64,000 nt of DNA from Diplonema papillatum (GCA_030068145.1 JAPJBO010000785.1:1-64000); one strand, 5' to 3'; counted from the first letter of the stretch, positions 51,141 through 62,620 are shown. The notes: a model not told the origin generated them from the letters alone. Numbers and translations are program-made.

Positions 51141-51745
51141 GCTGGCTTGCTGGTACCTTGGGAACGAGCTGACCGGCGAAGTTGGCTGCCCGGCGGCTGC
51201 CTCAGTTGGGGAGATCGGTCCTCCTGGCTACCATGCAGGGTCAAAACCTTGTGTCTTTTTAAAACGCGGCCGCGGGGCCGATCAGGGGGTTATGCACTGC
51301 AGCGGTTGGGTGAGGTAACTCCAGGGATTTTCCTACACAGGGAAAAAAAATTTTTTCCCCAAAAAAAAAAAAAAAGTGGCCCGGGGTGGCTCTCGAATCT
51401 CTGAGTTTAGGTAGTTTTAGTGGGTAAGTCCCGACGGAAAACGGACAGTCCCACACTCACAAGTTTGGTCCGGCTTGTGGTCGTGCGTCACGCATTTCTC
51501 CCCTCAGTTACCAAAAAAAAAAAAAAAAAGTGGCCCGGGGAAAAAAAAAAAATCCCCGGCAAAAGTCGTTTTTCCCCTGTGGGTTGGCTAGTCCACTGCA
51601 CGAACGACACAGGGTCAAACGGCCGGGGAAGGACGATGTCTCTTGCCAAATTTGGTTTCTCTGCGACGCCGCGCAATACCCCTCGCGATGACCAGCTCCA
51701 GTTCGACTATGCGAACTGGCAGGGGCCCAAAGCTGAAAAGCAAGC
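51141..51745. other. Repeat debris
   Basis: CATGCAGGGTCAAAACCTTG at 51233 resembles 28133 and 58718 (reverse). Two AAAAAAAAGTGGCCCGGGG blocks (about 51360-51380 and 51520-51540). A plus frame at 51636-51788 (MSLAKFGFSATPRNTPRDD) is unassigned but immediately precedes the hAT tail. Confidence 0.5.
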
Positions 51746-52047
51746 GGCCTTGAGTACGTACAGTAGCTACTTCGTCGGCAGAGAGTGAACGCCAGTTCAG
51801 TATGTTGTCTCGCGTGAAAACGCGATTACGCAACCGCCTTCTCAACACGACACTTTGGGCTATCTTCCGGATCGAAGACACAGACGAAGACGAGATGGAT
51901 GATGCGACAGCTGAAGAGGTTATAGACGCGTTCACGACAGGCTTCACCGCGGATACGCTGCGGCAATCGTGGTTTTCTGGCGAGTCTGTGGCAGAAGCAG
52001 GAACTGCGAAGAGGCGCAAGATTGACCTGACCCTTCCTCAGGCATGA
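51746..52047 (+). pseudogene. hAT transposase C-terminal tail
   Basis: The frame ending at 52047 reads VATSSAESERQFSMLSRVKT, then RLRNRLLNTTLWAIFRIED, the classic hAT dimerisation box (SSA-x2-ERxFS ... RNRL ... L-x2-L-x-RI), then an acidic linker and KRRKIDLTLPQA. A TGA lies just upstream (about 51754), so only the tail is readable. It is a different hAT lineage from those at 4.3, 17.4 and 60.0 kb. Confidence 0.7.
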
Positions 52048-52245
52048 CGGCAACCCACTTACTTCTGGCTGAACAAACTGGTGCGTATGCTCTTCGATGT
52101 TCTTGCCCGTCGGTGCGCTAAACCGTGTTGCTTAGCAGTTTTCTCCCGTTTCGGATGCTGCTGCTGTACTTGTGCTGCTAAAGGGCGGAAACTGGAGGCT
52201 GGTAAGGCGGGTGCAGCGTCGCCACAGCAACCAAAAACCGAAAGA
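52048..52245. other. No feature recognised
   Basis: 3' of the hAT tail; mixed sequence. Confidence 0.4.
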
Positions 52246-52420
52246 ACATTTCCGGAGTTGGGGCTTGCACTGATAAACGAAACAACGGACGATCAGCATC
52301 AACTGACCAAAGGTGATGAAAATGATAAGGCAAAAGTTTCGTACAGATGTACTACTAAAAAAAAATTTGCAGCATCATTTTCATATTCTCGGTAACTCAC
52401 CCAAAAAAAAAAAAAAAAAT
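52246..52420. repeat. Dispersed repeat shared with 28216
   Basis: AACATTTCCGGAGTTGGGGC through GATGAAAATGATAAGGCAAA, then a poly-A run. Differs from 28216-28320 at few positions. Confidence 0.85.
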
Positions 52421-53213
52421 CGAAAATCGGGTGGGAGGTTGGGTTGGTTTACACAACCTCGGATTGGGTTGGGCAGGAGTTTGGAGTCTGTAATCTTGGG
52501 TTGGGCAGGAATCGAGCCCACCCCACACCACATGAAGAATGGAAAGCAAGAAGACGAAAAAGGCGTGCGTGAAACCAAGAAAACGGAAAACAAACGCTGT
52601 GGGAAACGAAAAAGCCTTGCCGAAGACAAGGTCACCACGAATTCAAGGCTTTGAGACCACCAACCAAGCAACCTCCCCCCTGGTTCTTAGTACTATTTGT
52701 TGGATAAATAGCTACTAGGGGCTATTCTCTGGAATGTCGATTCCCCAAATGAATCTGCAAGGTTTTGGGTGTCTGTAGTGGTAATTATTTCTCCTTTTCT
52801 GGCTGTGCTACAGGAGAAGGGTGAGACCTTTCATCAGAACAATCATCAGTAGGCTAGGTGTTTTCTGGAGGAGAACACTGGCTTAGCCAGGACATCAGAT
52901 TCTGAGGCACCATGTACCATACCGTCTCGCAGGGGGCGGTGCCCCCTGGACCCCCCATTTATATACCGGTATATAAACTATCTACAAGATTTCGAATTTT
53001 CGCCAGAGGCCTGTAACCAGGTATCAGTTTCCTGTTACAGGTTCCGAACAAGGCAGAATCTGAAGTTCCATGTACCGTACCGTCTCCCGGGGGGCGGTGC
53101 CCCCCGGACCCCCCCTGCATCAAGACTCACCAGAGAAAATGGGCTTGGTGTCTAGTCTGAAGGTGAAAATGGGCTGCATAAGGTCCTGGGGCCGATGGCT
53201 CCCAAAAAAAAAA
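52421..53213. repeat. Spacer with a duplicated GC hairpin
   Basis: CCATGTACCxTACCGTCTC followed by GGGGGCGGTGCCCCC occurs at 52911-52957 and 53069-53116; the GGGGGC/GCCCCC part can form a tight hairpin. TTGGGTTGGGCAGGA is also repeated near 52467 and 52499. No gene. Confidence 0.6.
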
Positions 53214-53525
53214 TTGGATTTTATTTCCCTTCACTGTGTTTGCGACGCAGCGGTCGAAGCGTTCGAATGGTCAGAGAAAAAATAGCAAGAGGTAAGTTCT
53301 TGGGATTTTGTGTAGGGCGCAAGGCGAGCGCCGGGACCCGTGGATTCACACAGGCCACCTTGCTCCAGGGAGGGGCACGGGCTGCCTAAATTTTCACGAA
53401 CTGTCCAGTTTCAGATCCGCTTTGGAGAGGACGCGCCATATAACACGCAGCGACGAGGGGTACTCATTTTGCGTGGCGCCCTCTTCCGTGTGCAATCACG
53501 CGGAAGGAAACATCCGACATGCCCG
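53214..53525 (-). repeat. B2 repeat of DIRS-like element 2
   Basis: Nearly identical over about 305 bp to 53743-54049 (B1), same orientation. Forms the outer 3' repeat of the element. Confidence 0.9.
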
Positions 53526-53591
53526 AAAAACGTCAGAACATCCTGGCCGCAAGGGTTTTTTAACGTCTAAGGCTCTCCCCGTCTGGGAGGG

Positions 53592-54049
53592 TGGGAGGGA
53601 CTTCAAAAAATGTTTCTGACCTGCGGGTCAAGAAAAAAGACGTCGCAAACCACAGGAAAAGGGAAAAAGAGGTGTGTACGGGTGGTTACCTGTTTGTGGC
53701 AGGATAATAAAACCTTCCGGAAAAAGTCTTCGTGTTTTTCCTCTCGATTTTATTTCCCTTCACTGTGTTTGCGACGCAGCGGTCGAAGCGTTCGAATGGT
53801 CAGAGAAAAAATAGCAAGAGGTAAGTTCTTGGGATTTTGTGTAGGGCGCAAGGCGAGCGCCGGGACCCGTGGATTCACACAGGCCACCTTGCTCCAGGGA
53901 GGGGCACGGGCTGCCTAAATTTTCACGAACTGTCCAGTTTCAGATCCGCTTTGGAGAGGACGCGCCATATAACACGCAGCGACGAGGGGTACTCATTTTG
54001 CGTGGCGCCCTCTTCCGTGTGCAATCACGCGGAAGGAAACATCAGACAT
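53592..54049 (-). repeat. A2 and B1 repeats of DIRS-like element 2
   Basis: A2 (about 53592-53742, GACCTGCGGGTCAAGAAAAA) matches A1 at 58462-58594 apart from a short indel. B1 (53743-54049) matches B2. Confidence 0.88.
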
Positions 54050-54222
54050 ATTAAGAAAAAACGATAAGCAGCTCCCCCCCCCCCCTTTTTTCCTTGACCA
54101 CGCATCCTCTCCTCTCAGTTCATCTGACCACTCAGCAACAGTACGTTAGCGTTTCATAATGCGCATCCCCACGCGCAGATCACGACAGAAGCTAGAAGAA
54201 GCGGTGGGGGAAAAGAACGCGC

Positions 54223-55700
54223 TCAGGTTCTTTCTCTGGTGTCCACATCCGCCACCATTTTTGCGCTTGCCACCAGGTGAGTCTCGACCTGTGCCTCCCC
54301 AATGGCCCTGTGCATGTCAACCAGTAGCCGATTTTCTACGGGATGCGGTGACGCCAACTTACGGAACCGGCTCTCTGCGGTGCTGTTATCGTGGAAAACG
54401 CTAAACAGCACCCAGCCGTTCGTGATTCTCCTGGCAACCCGCAGCCCAATCACGGCACATGCGAGCTCTCGGCGCCTGATCGGGACTGGAGGCGAAAGCT
54501 GAGCTAGCTTCATCGTCCATTTCCAGCTGCTTCGTACCAGAACGCATCTCTCCACCGGGTCCAGAATGGCAATGGCACCCCCCTCATCTGAGGCGTCCGT
54601 CCAGACGTGGACGTTGCGCGTTGGGTGCTGAATCCTTCTGGGCTTACAATGCAACAGCCATGCCCTTCCTCTGTTAACCTCCTCTACGATGGCTCGGGGG
54701 AGTCTGATCACAGTGTCCCAGTCCTTGACTGTCGTGCATACGCTGCTTAGCTGTCGATTTGCCCGCAGCAATTCCGGATACACCGCTGCAGGACTCCGCA
54801 TGACGAATAAACCCCATCTGAGACATCCAATGAACTGAGCCAGAGCCCTGTACGACGTAATCTTTTGTCCGAATAGAGCGTTCACCGACTCCGCCCATTG
54901 CCGTGGGATCGAAAGCGTCTTTTCCGTGAGATTGAGTTCTATCCCATCGAAAGTTCCCGATGCCGAGGGTTCTGTCACTTTGTCTTCCCTAACGACAATG
55001 CGGGCCTCCCGGAGGGTCTGCCTCAATCGCTGTTCCTGAGCCCTAACATCGTCAACTCCTTCGCCTCCAAGAGCAATGTCGTCGTAAATTGCCAAGCTCG
55101 AGGAGTCCACGCCTGCACCGCGCCGCACACCCAGTGTCGTCAGCTGCGCAATGGTGGGCGACCGCGATATGCCCGGCACTGCGATGGTAAATAAGTAATA
55201 TTTTCCGTCGCGTGCCCTAAAACCCAGGTTCTCCATCAGAGCCGCTGACACAGGCAGCTGATAAAAATACCCGAGGAGGTCGAGTGTCATGAACACCTCA
55301 AACTCGAGTGTAAACGCCTCGATGTCAGCGAGTGACGGCGTCTTCGGGGAAAGAACTGGGGCTGTTCGGAGGTCAAACGGCCGGCCATCTATGAGAAGCC
55401 GCGTCTCTTGTTTATTTTTCTTCGGGATCTTGAACACACAGAGGGTGATTCGTGGCCTTCGAGCGGCGCGCTTCACCACACCACTTTCGAGCATCGCCTG
55501 CAAATCAGCGTCGGATATATCCCGACTTGGTAGAGCTTGATGTCTTTCTGTAGACGTGAGAAGTGGCTCCTGCGTGCACTGCCTGAGGACAAAAATCTCC
55601 TGTGGTGTCAACCCCTGCTCAACGACTTCGTAATTCGCCCTGGAGGAGGGCAGCTTATCCAACGGCCCCACGGCTCCTCGAAACGGCGTCTTAGGCAGGG
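54223..55700 (-). CDS. RT-RNase H of DIRS-like element 2
   Basis: The frame is open upstream to 57672 and overlaps the recombinase frame. The RT part has LCVFKIPKKNKQETRLLIDG, MTLDLLGYFYQLPV (motif A) and SSLAIYDDIALGG (motif C, YDD). RNase H begins with VHVWTDASDEGGAIAI near 54610. Upstream, the open frame crosses a 48-bp tandem repeat (56100-56600; PQGN/PQSN modules). Fossil entry; family function as for element 1. Confidence 0.8.
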
Positions 55701-56099
55701 AACGCATGTACGTCTTTGTAGTCAGAGTGGCGAGCGCCAGTTCTTGCTTCCTTATTTCGCTTGTGCACTCGCTTCGTTCTTTTTCGACAGTCTCGGCAAT
55801 ATTGAATTCTCCCTCAAAAGCAGCTTCGCTTTGCTCGCCTAAGTCACCACACAGGAGGCTGCTCGCCCAGTTGAGCTCGTCGTCCACGATGTTTGAAATG
55901 TCAGGGTGGTTCTGCCTTTTCCAATCTTTGAGGGGATGCTCCTTCTGCAGGTTCTGGGCATACGCCGGGCAATAAGAACTGACTTTCGATGTTCCTTTAA
56001 CCTTCAGTGCCCCTTGGTCTTGCAGCCTTCTTTGTTCTGGCACTCTGCCTTCTCGCTGCTGCGAGGTATGGGCATCGCTCAGCTTGGCGTGGCGGTCAT

Positions 56100-56600
56100 C
56101 CTGTTGCCCTGCGAGGCAACGGCCCTTGCTCTGCGGAACAGCACTCTGTTTGCCTGGCGAGGCAGCGCTCCTGTTGCTCTGCGGAGCAGAACTCCCGTTA
56201 CCTGGGGAGACGGCGGTTTTGTCGCTCTGCGGAGCTGCATCCTTGTTGCCCTGCGGGGCGGCGGCCTTGTTGCTCTGCGGAGCTGTCTTGTCGTTGCCCT
56301 GCGGGGTGGCGGTCTTGTTGCTCTGCGGAGCTGCTTTCTCGTTGCCCTGCGGGGCAGCGGCCCTGTTGCTCTGCGGAGCTGCCTTGTCATAGCCCTGCGG
56401 GGCGGCGGTCTTGTTGCTCTGCGGAGCTGCTTTCTCGTTGCCCTGCGGGGCAGTGGCCCTGTTGCTCTGCGGAGCTGCCTTCTCGTCGCCCTGCGGGGCT
56501 GTGGCCCTGTTCTGCGGAGCGGCCTTCTCGTTGCCTTGCGAGGCGGCGGCCCGCGTTGTGTGGCTTTCTCGTTGCCCTGCGAGGCGGCGTCCTTGTCGCC
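56100..56600. repeat. 48-bp in-frame tandem repeat in DIRS-like element 2
   Basis: CTGTTGCTCTGCGGAGCTG recurs every 48 bases (for example near 56323, 56371, 56419) about nine times. The unit is 16 codons, so length changes keep phase. Confidence 0.9.
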
Positions 56601-56642
56601 CTGCACAGCGGACTTGTTGTTGCTCTGCGGACCAGGTGCCAC

Positions 56643-57545
56643 TTACTCGCGTAACGCCACATGCAGCCTTGCAGATACCCTTGCCGTTCTCGTGTGGTCT
56701 GGTGTGACGCAGCCCCACAGGTATCTCCTCAGAGTGGCGATGGACGTGTGCCGTGCAATCAACAGGAGCTCGTCCCATTGCGCCCCGCTCTTCGCCAGAT
56801 GCTGCAACGCGCCCCGTTTCCAGCTGTGTTCCGCGCAACCTGGAACCAACTTTCTTGCCAGGGCTAGGAGGTGCCTGATCGTGGCCCTCTGGAACGGCTG
56901 CTTCAGGCCTATCCACCTCTTCACTTTCTCGCGTTGCAAGGGCGGCAGCTGGTAGAGCACTTCTACCTCGCGTAGCCTCAATTTCGCCTCTTTGGTGGTC
57001 CACCAAGCTATCCGTAGCACCCCTCGCGCTGTCAGCGTGACATCCTCTGGCTTGATCTCCAGAAGATCGGCCATCCGCAGGGCGCAGCCCCACATAAGAG
57101 CCGCCGCAGCTACTACTTCCATGCTCTTGTCTGCAGCCGCGTGCATCACGCTTCGCGCTTCCTCGAGCGTCAGAGGGTGTGCGTGATCTGGCATTTCCCG
57201 CCTTTCGAGGCGCCGCTTCAGCAGCGCCCGCTTCGTCTCCTTCATCTCTGCGGCCGAAACGCCCATCTTCGGGCCCAAAGCGCTGAGGTAAGACTCGACG
57301 CTGGTCGTCCGCATGTTGCCCTTCCTGGGGCGGCCTCGCTTTCCGCTTTCCCGTGCGACGAACTTCGCCAACTGCGCTTCGCTCATCCCACCGTCCACCA
57401 TGGCAGCCGCAAAAGCCTTCAACTTGAAAACTGCTGGTGCCTGCTGCAGGTCTGTCGCTTCCGCAAACTTCGCAACGGTCGCTGCCATCGACGCCCGCTG
57501 CGCCGCCGTCCCTTCGGTCGTTGCTGCCGCTTCGAACGTCTCCAC
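56643..57545 (-). CDS. Tyrosine recombinase of DIRS-like element 2
   Basis: About 300 codons. Catalytic Arg region WGCALRMADLLEIKPEDV, then HSWKRGALQHL (H-x2-R box), IARHTSIATLRRYLWG (second His and candidate Tyr). The N-terminal part is helical with a basic RGRPRKGN. It sits between gag and RT, overlapping the RT frame. Fossil entry. Confidence 0.8.
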   Translation of the reverse strand: METFEAAATTEGTAAQRASMAATVAKFAEATDLQQAPAVFKLKAFAAAMVDGGMSEAQLAKFVARESGKRGRPRKGNMRTTSVESYLSALGPKMGVSAAEMKETKRALLKRRLERREMPDHAHPLTLEEARSVMHAAADKSMEVVAAAALMWGCALRMADLLEIKPEDVTLTARGVLRIAWWTTKEAKLRLREVEVLYQLPPLQREKVKRWIGLKQPFQRATIRHLLALARKLVPGCAEHSWKRGALQHLAKSGAQWDELLLIARHTSIATLRRYLWGCVTPDHTRTARVSARLHVALRE

Positions 57546-57575
57546 TTTTTCCTCCCAGCTGTACCGGGAGGAGAG

Positions 57576-58490
57576 TCAATGGTTTTTTGGCGTTTTCTGC
57601 GGAACCTGCTGGTGGACATGCCTGAATCGGCAGTCCCTTCGGAAGCATCGTCCACTTCGAAAATTCTGACACACAGGCCGGGGTCGGTCGGTCGTCTGAC
57701 GGGTTTGCTGCTTGTATGTCGTTGCAAAGCGCCGCCTCGCCTCGCGCTGGCGCTCGGGAAGCCGGTTCGTCTCCTGGACGGTCCGCATAACCCTTCCGGC
57801 CTTCGGGTCTCTCGTGTCGTATATGGCCTGTTGTTGTTCCAGCTCATCGAACATGTGGACAAGTTTCAAGACCCAGAGGCTCGTCCCTGTTCCGGTTCCA
57901 CGCATTCTGAGATGCTCTCTGATCCTCAGCACCGTGTCGTGGCGCTGCTCCTGCAGGCGCTGGTTCTCTTTGAATCGATAGCACCGGGCGATAGCCGACT
58001 CAAGGAGTAGGAGTTTTCCCGCTCCGATGGGCCCTTCCCTCCAGTACCCGGCGTCCAAAAGAGCAAAATCGTCCTCCTTTTCCTCGTCAGACACGGCGTT
58101 GTCCAACGGCGGAAGCAACTGGTCCAGGATCTCCACTGCTTCCTTCTCGTCTGAGATCAGCGCCAGTTCCCGGAGCGCATCTGAGTCGACCCGACTCCAA
58201 AAGCCCGGTTGCGCCTCTTCATAAGCGGATACGAGAACGTCCGCCCTGTCCGAGGGCAGGCTTGGAAATACCTGCTCCGGTCTCACCATAACATCCCTAC
58301 GTCGCCTTTTCGCAGCAGAATTCTCCAGCTCGCCCTCTAAGAGGCGTTTCTCCGCCGTCTGCACCTTCGCCTCACGGTCCATAAGCTCCTTCTCTTTCTC
58401 GGCAGCTTTTCTCTCCCTCTCCAATAAAGTACAGAAACTGTAGCTTTTAAATCGTTGGACTTCAAAAAATGTTTCTGACCTGCGGGTCAA
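57576..58490 (-). CDS. Gag-like protein of DIRS-like element 2
   Basis: About 300 codons just inside A1. It begins with a Glu/Lys-rich coiled coil, followed by a helical core (GAGKLLLLESAIARCYRFKE) and a C-terminal CCCH finger (CQNFRSGRCFRRDCRFRH) that would bind RNA. Fossil entry. Confidence 0.7.
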   Translation of the reverse strand: MTRRSETFFEVQRFKSYSFCTLLERERKAAEKEKELMDREAKVQTAEKRLLEGELENSAAKRRRRDVMVRPEQVFPSLPSDRADVLVSAYEEAQPGFWSRVDSDALRELALISDEKEAVEILDQLLPPLDNAVSDEEKEDDFALLDAGYWREGPIGAGKLLLLESAIARCYRFKENQRLQEQRHDTVLRIREHLRMRGTGTGTSLWVLKLVHMFDELEQQQAIYDTRDPKAGRVMRTVQETNRLPERQREARRRFATTYKQQTRQTTDRPRPVCQNFRSGRCFRRDCRFRHVHQQVPQKTPKNH

Positions 58491-58594
58491 GAAAAAAGAC
58501 GTCGCAACGGGAAAAAGAGGTGTGTACGGGTGGTTACCTGTTTGTGGCAGGATAATAAAACCTTCCGGAAAAAGTCTTCGTGTTTTTCCTCTCG
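58462..58594 (-). repeat. A1 repeat of DIRS-like element 2
   Basis: Matches A2 (about 53592-53742), same orientation; forms the 5' border of the element. Confidence 0.9.
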
Positions 58595-59053
58595 AAAAAA
58601 AAAAGAATTGCGCAACTTCATCAAAAATTACTGCAAAATTTTAAAATTTGAAAACCCCAATTTTTTTCTGGAAAAAATTGGTGGCCATTTACCAAAAAGA
58701 CATAAGGTTTTGACCCTGCATGCTACCGCATCAGTCAGCCAAGACTCCAGCTCAACTGGCCAAGGCCAGAGTTGGCTTCAATCTAACACAACTGGCTGGT
58801 GATGCCTGCGGAGAATTGAAGTGGGCCGTGTGTGTAGTGGTGGTTACTTACTGTGGTACTGAAGCATACCGTTTCGACTATCTGTCGTAAAGTATTGGTA
58901 TGGCAAGCGAAGGTTCCAATTTCCAGCTCGGGCTTTCGAACTTGCCAGTTGCTTCCAGCAGTTGCAACTGGCGAAGGCCTGAGTTGGCTTCAATCTAACA
59001 CAACTGGCTGGTGATGCCTGCGGAGAATTGAAGTGGGCCGTGTGTGTAGTGGT
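58595..59053. repeat. Dispersed repeats
   Basis: 58595-58720 resembles 28440-28615. GATGCCTGCGGAGAATTGAA units at 58803 and 59012 resemble 50953; each carries GGTGGTTACTT, the insertion target of the next element. Confidence 0.75.
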
Positions 59054-59061
59054 GGTTACTT
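59054..59061. repeat. Target-site duplication, left
   Basis: GGTTACTT, repeated at 60917-60924. Empty-site relatives near 50990 and 58845 read GGTTACTTACTGTGGTACTG. Confidence 0.85.
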
Positions 59062-60916
59062 CATAGCTGTCAGCCACAAGATAGCCAGTGGTCCGCTCGT
59101 TCTACAGTGGTCGCCCATGGGCGACCAGGGTTCGACCTCTGGGAGTGGGCAACCCCATACGGCATTGCACCGTCGCATCCCAGTTGAGCACCCTACTGCT
59201 CGACGCGCAACAACCTACTGGCACCGGATGCCTACACTCCAGCTTCCCACAGAGAAATACCGTTCTAGCACTAGTGGCTAATTGGGAGCCACAAAGTAGC
59301 CACAAACCTTGTGGCTACCTTTGTGGCTAATTATGCAAGATTTTGGTACCCAGGAAAACCACGTGAAACTAGCTTTTCCGGCCAGAAAATGCATCTGAAA
59401 CACAATTTCTGACGATTTTGACAGGTTTTTGAGCCAGAACTTGGATATGCTGCTTCGCCCTGGCCTCGGTATCCTCAGCCGCGAGTCAGCGGCAACGTTG
59501 GCAACTCTATCAGTAACTTCGTACAACACCGAAGCAATTCAAGGCTTGAAAAGTTCAGAAAACAACAACAAACTGCTGCATCGTGCCAACACGGTCGCAA
59601 AACTAGTGCTAATGCCATAATTCTAGTACATTTTGAGTCGGAGAGTGCACCGGAGGAAGACGAACCCGTCGAAAGCGAAGTTGATAGTTCAGACAGCAGT
59701 CAGTACGAAGCTGCCAATGCTTCTGTTGACAGGTTTTGGAGCAGGCAAGGAATCAATTTAGTTCAAAGGGTCTCTTGTCCGCAAACTCGTTTCAGTTGCG
59801 GGGTTCATAGTCTCCAACGTTTCCTGCCAAAGGACAAAACCACGCAGGTGGTGACAACCGTGGTCTAAGGTTACTAGTAACGACGACAAAGCACGCTGAT
59901 ATTCTGGGATACGCAGGAGGACAGCAACGACCCAGCAAACGGCAGAGCATTTCACAATTACGACAGCTCTTCTACTCGGTGTGCAAGCTACCCCGTCACC
60001 AGCGAGTTTGCTTGCAAAGTGCGCAGTGCGCGGCCGTTGAGCGCAACTACACGGCAGCAGGCATAGTACTGCAGGAGCACACTGACAGTGTGACTGACTC
60101 CCTGTACCCAACAGCTGTCACTGAGTGGCACTGTTACACTTGTTGCAATCAATGTCCGAAAGAGTTCAAGAAGGAGCCAAGAAAAGTATCCGAGAAAAGT
60201 AGCGGGGGCAATCTCTTACACTCCTCGCGGGCTCCTGTAGCACCCCAGCCAGGGCACAAGGGAAATGGCTTCTGGTGGCTGACTTGCCGACAATACCAGT
60301 CCCAGCCTGCCGGGCAGCACGGGCCGCAGGCCCGCGGCAGGGAGCTCAAGCTCAGTCACCATCCGCCAGCTCCTGACTATTATCAGACGGCTGACACTTT
60401 TCTTTGCAGCTTTCTAGCATCATTCAAATCTGATTGGCTGCGGCGGTACTTGCCGCTCTCTCCCACTCCTCCTCTGGGGTCATTCAAGAGGCTCGGAGAG
60501 CGCCGGTCGCTGGTTGAGAGGCCCTCTCAGAGGGTTTTAGGACAGAAATGGTAAGCGCTTTGCAAGTAGAACGGGTCTGTCACTCTCGCCAACCTGAATT
60601 ATGCACGATTCTGTGTGCATAATGCCTACTACTACTTTAGTAGCAGTAGAGTTTTAGTAAACCGTTTACCAATGGTACCCCAGGGTGCGCAACCAGGATG
60701 CCGAGCTCAGGGCTCGCCAAAATGCTGGCCCAAAAACCTGTCAAAATCATCAGAAAATGCGTTTCAGATGCATTTTCTGGCCGAAAAAGCTAGTTCCACG
60801 CGGTTTTCCGTGATACCAAAATTTTGCATAATTAGCCACAAAGGTAGCCACAAGGTTTGTGGCTACTTTGTGGCTAAATGGGGCCACAATGTGGCAACCT
60901 TGTGGCTGACAGCTAC
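59062..60916 (+). mobile_element. Degraded hAT element with 8-bp target duplication
   Basis: Ends CATAGCTGTCAGCCACAAG and the inverted CTTGTGGCTGACAGCTAC; long subterminal inverted repeats at about 59281-59440 and 60700-60900 carry GTGGCTA modules. Inside, plus-strand pieces of an hAT transposase remain: an acidic segment near 59640-59720 and the dimerisation box AAVERNYTAAGIVLQEH near 60028-60080. No complete frame spans the transposase, so it is non-autonomous now. Confidence 0.85.
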
Positions 60917-60924
60917 GGTTACTT
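60917..60924. repeat. Target-site duplication, right
   Basis: GGTTACTT, as at 59054-59061. Confidence 0.85.
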
Positions 60925-61531
60925 AGAGTGGTACTGAAGCATACCGTTTCGACTATCTGTCTTGAAGCCTAAAGCATTGGTATGGCAAGCGAAGGTTCCA
61001 ATTACCAGCTCGGGCTTTCGAACTTGCCAGTAGCTTCCAGCACTTGCAACTGGCGCGGCTTGAAAGTGACCCTTTCGGGCTCGCCCAGCCATAGGCTGGT
61101 AGAGTTTGGTACGCATTCGCGTTCAAATGACTCCCAGGGAAAGCCTGCTACACGGGAGCCAAGCTTCACGTGTTCGGCAGTACTGCAGAGCCACGGGCCT
61201 ACGGGTCAAGTGGCTACCGATTTCCCAAACTAAAGCATCAAGGCTTGGAGCACCTTGGGGCTTGGCGCTCGCGCTGTACACAAGCTCGTCGAGGACGGGG
61301 TTGTGGCACTGTGCTGCATCCGACGGCTGCCCGTCCGGTCGTCGCCGTCTTCTGCTTCGCTACGGCAGGCGGCGCCTGCGCCGCGCGCTTTCCCGCCGGC
61401 GTTTCTCGTTGTACGCCCACCTGGGTGGGTGAGAGGGGTCTCTTCTTCTTTTTGCTGTGTCCGGGGGTTGCCGGGGCGTTCGGTTCGTTGGGTTGGTGGT
61501 GGCCGCGGCGGCAGTCTTGCTCCTGCTGCTC
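60925..61531. other. Repeat flank and unassigned sequence
   Basis: 60975-61060 matches 58890-58985 (GGTATGGCAAGCGAAGGTTC). From 61240 the sequence is GC-rich; overlapping frames on both strands have no domain and similar openness, so none is called. Confidence 0.5.
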
Positions 61532-62620
61532 CTGCTGCCTTTCTCCGAAGCTGTGGAATTCTCGGAAAACCAAACACTGCAGTCAACGACCTTCCCCACT
61601 TCGAAATGGAAAGGCTTGCAAAGACTGATGTTCATTGCAAGCTTCGATTTCCACCTTAAGCGCTTCAAACAAACTTCGTCTGTGTTTTGATTTTCTGTTT
61701 ATGTTTCTTTAAATTGAAAGCTCCTATTCTATCTGCTGCCTTCTGTTGGTGCTCTTCCTGCTGCTGCCTTACCGCTGCTCCCTTGCTGCTGCTGCCTTGC
61801 CGCTGCTGCCTTGCCGCTGCTGCCTTGCTGCTGCTGCCTTGCTTGCCCCTGCTGCCTTGCTGCTGCCTTGCTCCTGCTCTTGCTGCTGTTCTTGGTGCTA
61901 CTCTTGCTCCTGCTGCTCCTGCTGCCTTTCTCCGAAGCTGTGGAATTCTCGGAAAACCAAACACTGCAGTCAACGACCTTCCCCACTTCGAAATGGAAAG
62001 GCTTGCAAAGACTGATGTTCATTGCAAGCTTCGATTTCCACCTTAAGCGCTTCAAACAAACTTCGTCTGTGTTTTGATTTTCTGTTTATGTTTCTTTAAA
62101 TTGAAAGCTCCTATTCTGTCTGCTGCCTTCTGTTGGTGCTCTTCCTGCTGCTGCCTTACCGCTGCTCCCTTGCTGCTGCTGCCTTGCCGCTGCTGCCTTG
62201 CTGCTGCTGCCTTGCTTGCCCCTGCTGCCTTGCTGCTGCTGCCTTGCCGCTGTTGCCTTGCCGCTCCTGTCTTCTTGCTGCTGCTGCCTTGCTGATGCTG
62301 CCTTGCTACTGCTGCTTTGCTTTGCTGCTGTCTTGCTTCTGCCGCTGCCTTGCCGCTGTTGCCTTGCCGCTGCTGTCTTGCTGCTGCTGTCTTGCTGCTG
62401 CTTCCTAGCTGCTGCTTCCTTGCCGCTGCTGTCTTGCTGCTGCTACTCTTGCTGTTGCTGCTCCTGCTGCTCTGCTGCCTTTCTCCAAAGCTGTGGAATT
62501 CTCGCAAAACCAAACACTGTGGTCAACGACCTTCCCCACTTCGAAATGGAAAGGCTTGCAAAGGCTGATGTTCATCGCAAGCTTCGTTTTCCAACTTAAG
62601 CGCTTGAAACAAACTTCGTC
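61532..62620. repeat. Three large repeat units with CTG-rich spacers
   Basis: A conserved block (GGAATTCTCGGAAAACCAAA to AAACAAACTTCGTCTGTG, about 140 bp, longer in the first two units) occurs at about 61555-61690, 61943-62075 and 62493-62622. Between them lie CTGCTGCTGCCTTG-type arrays of different length. The third block is the most diverged. Confidence 0.9.

Larger units (their letters stand above)
53214..58594 (-). mobile_element. DIRS-like (tyrosine recombinase) retroelement 2, looks whole
   Basis: A minus-strand element of about 5.4 kb. Coding order is a gag-like protein with a CCCH finger, a tyrosine recombinase, and RT with RNase H. Ends show the split direct-repeat scheme: A1 58462-58594, then genes, then B1 53743-54049, A2 about 53592-53742, B2 53214-53525. 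This is the PAT/Ngaro-type layout. A1/A2 and B1/B2 are nearly identical, which suggests recent activity. No obvious break. Confidence 0.85.

Noticed and set aside
56007-56955. Plus-strand Leu/Cys-rich frames of 215 and 349 codons
   Set aside because: Antisense of the 48-bp in-frame repeat in DIRS-like element 2.
59125-59160. tRNA T-loop-like GGGTTCGACCTC
   Set aside because: No acceptor, D or anticodon arms around it; it lies in transposon sequence.
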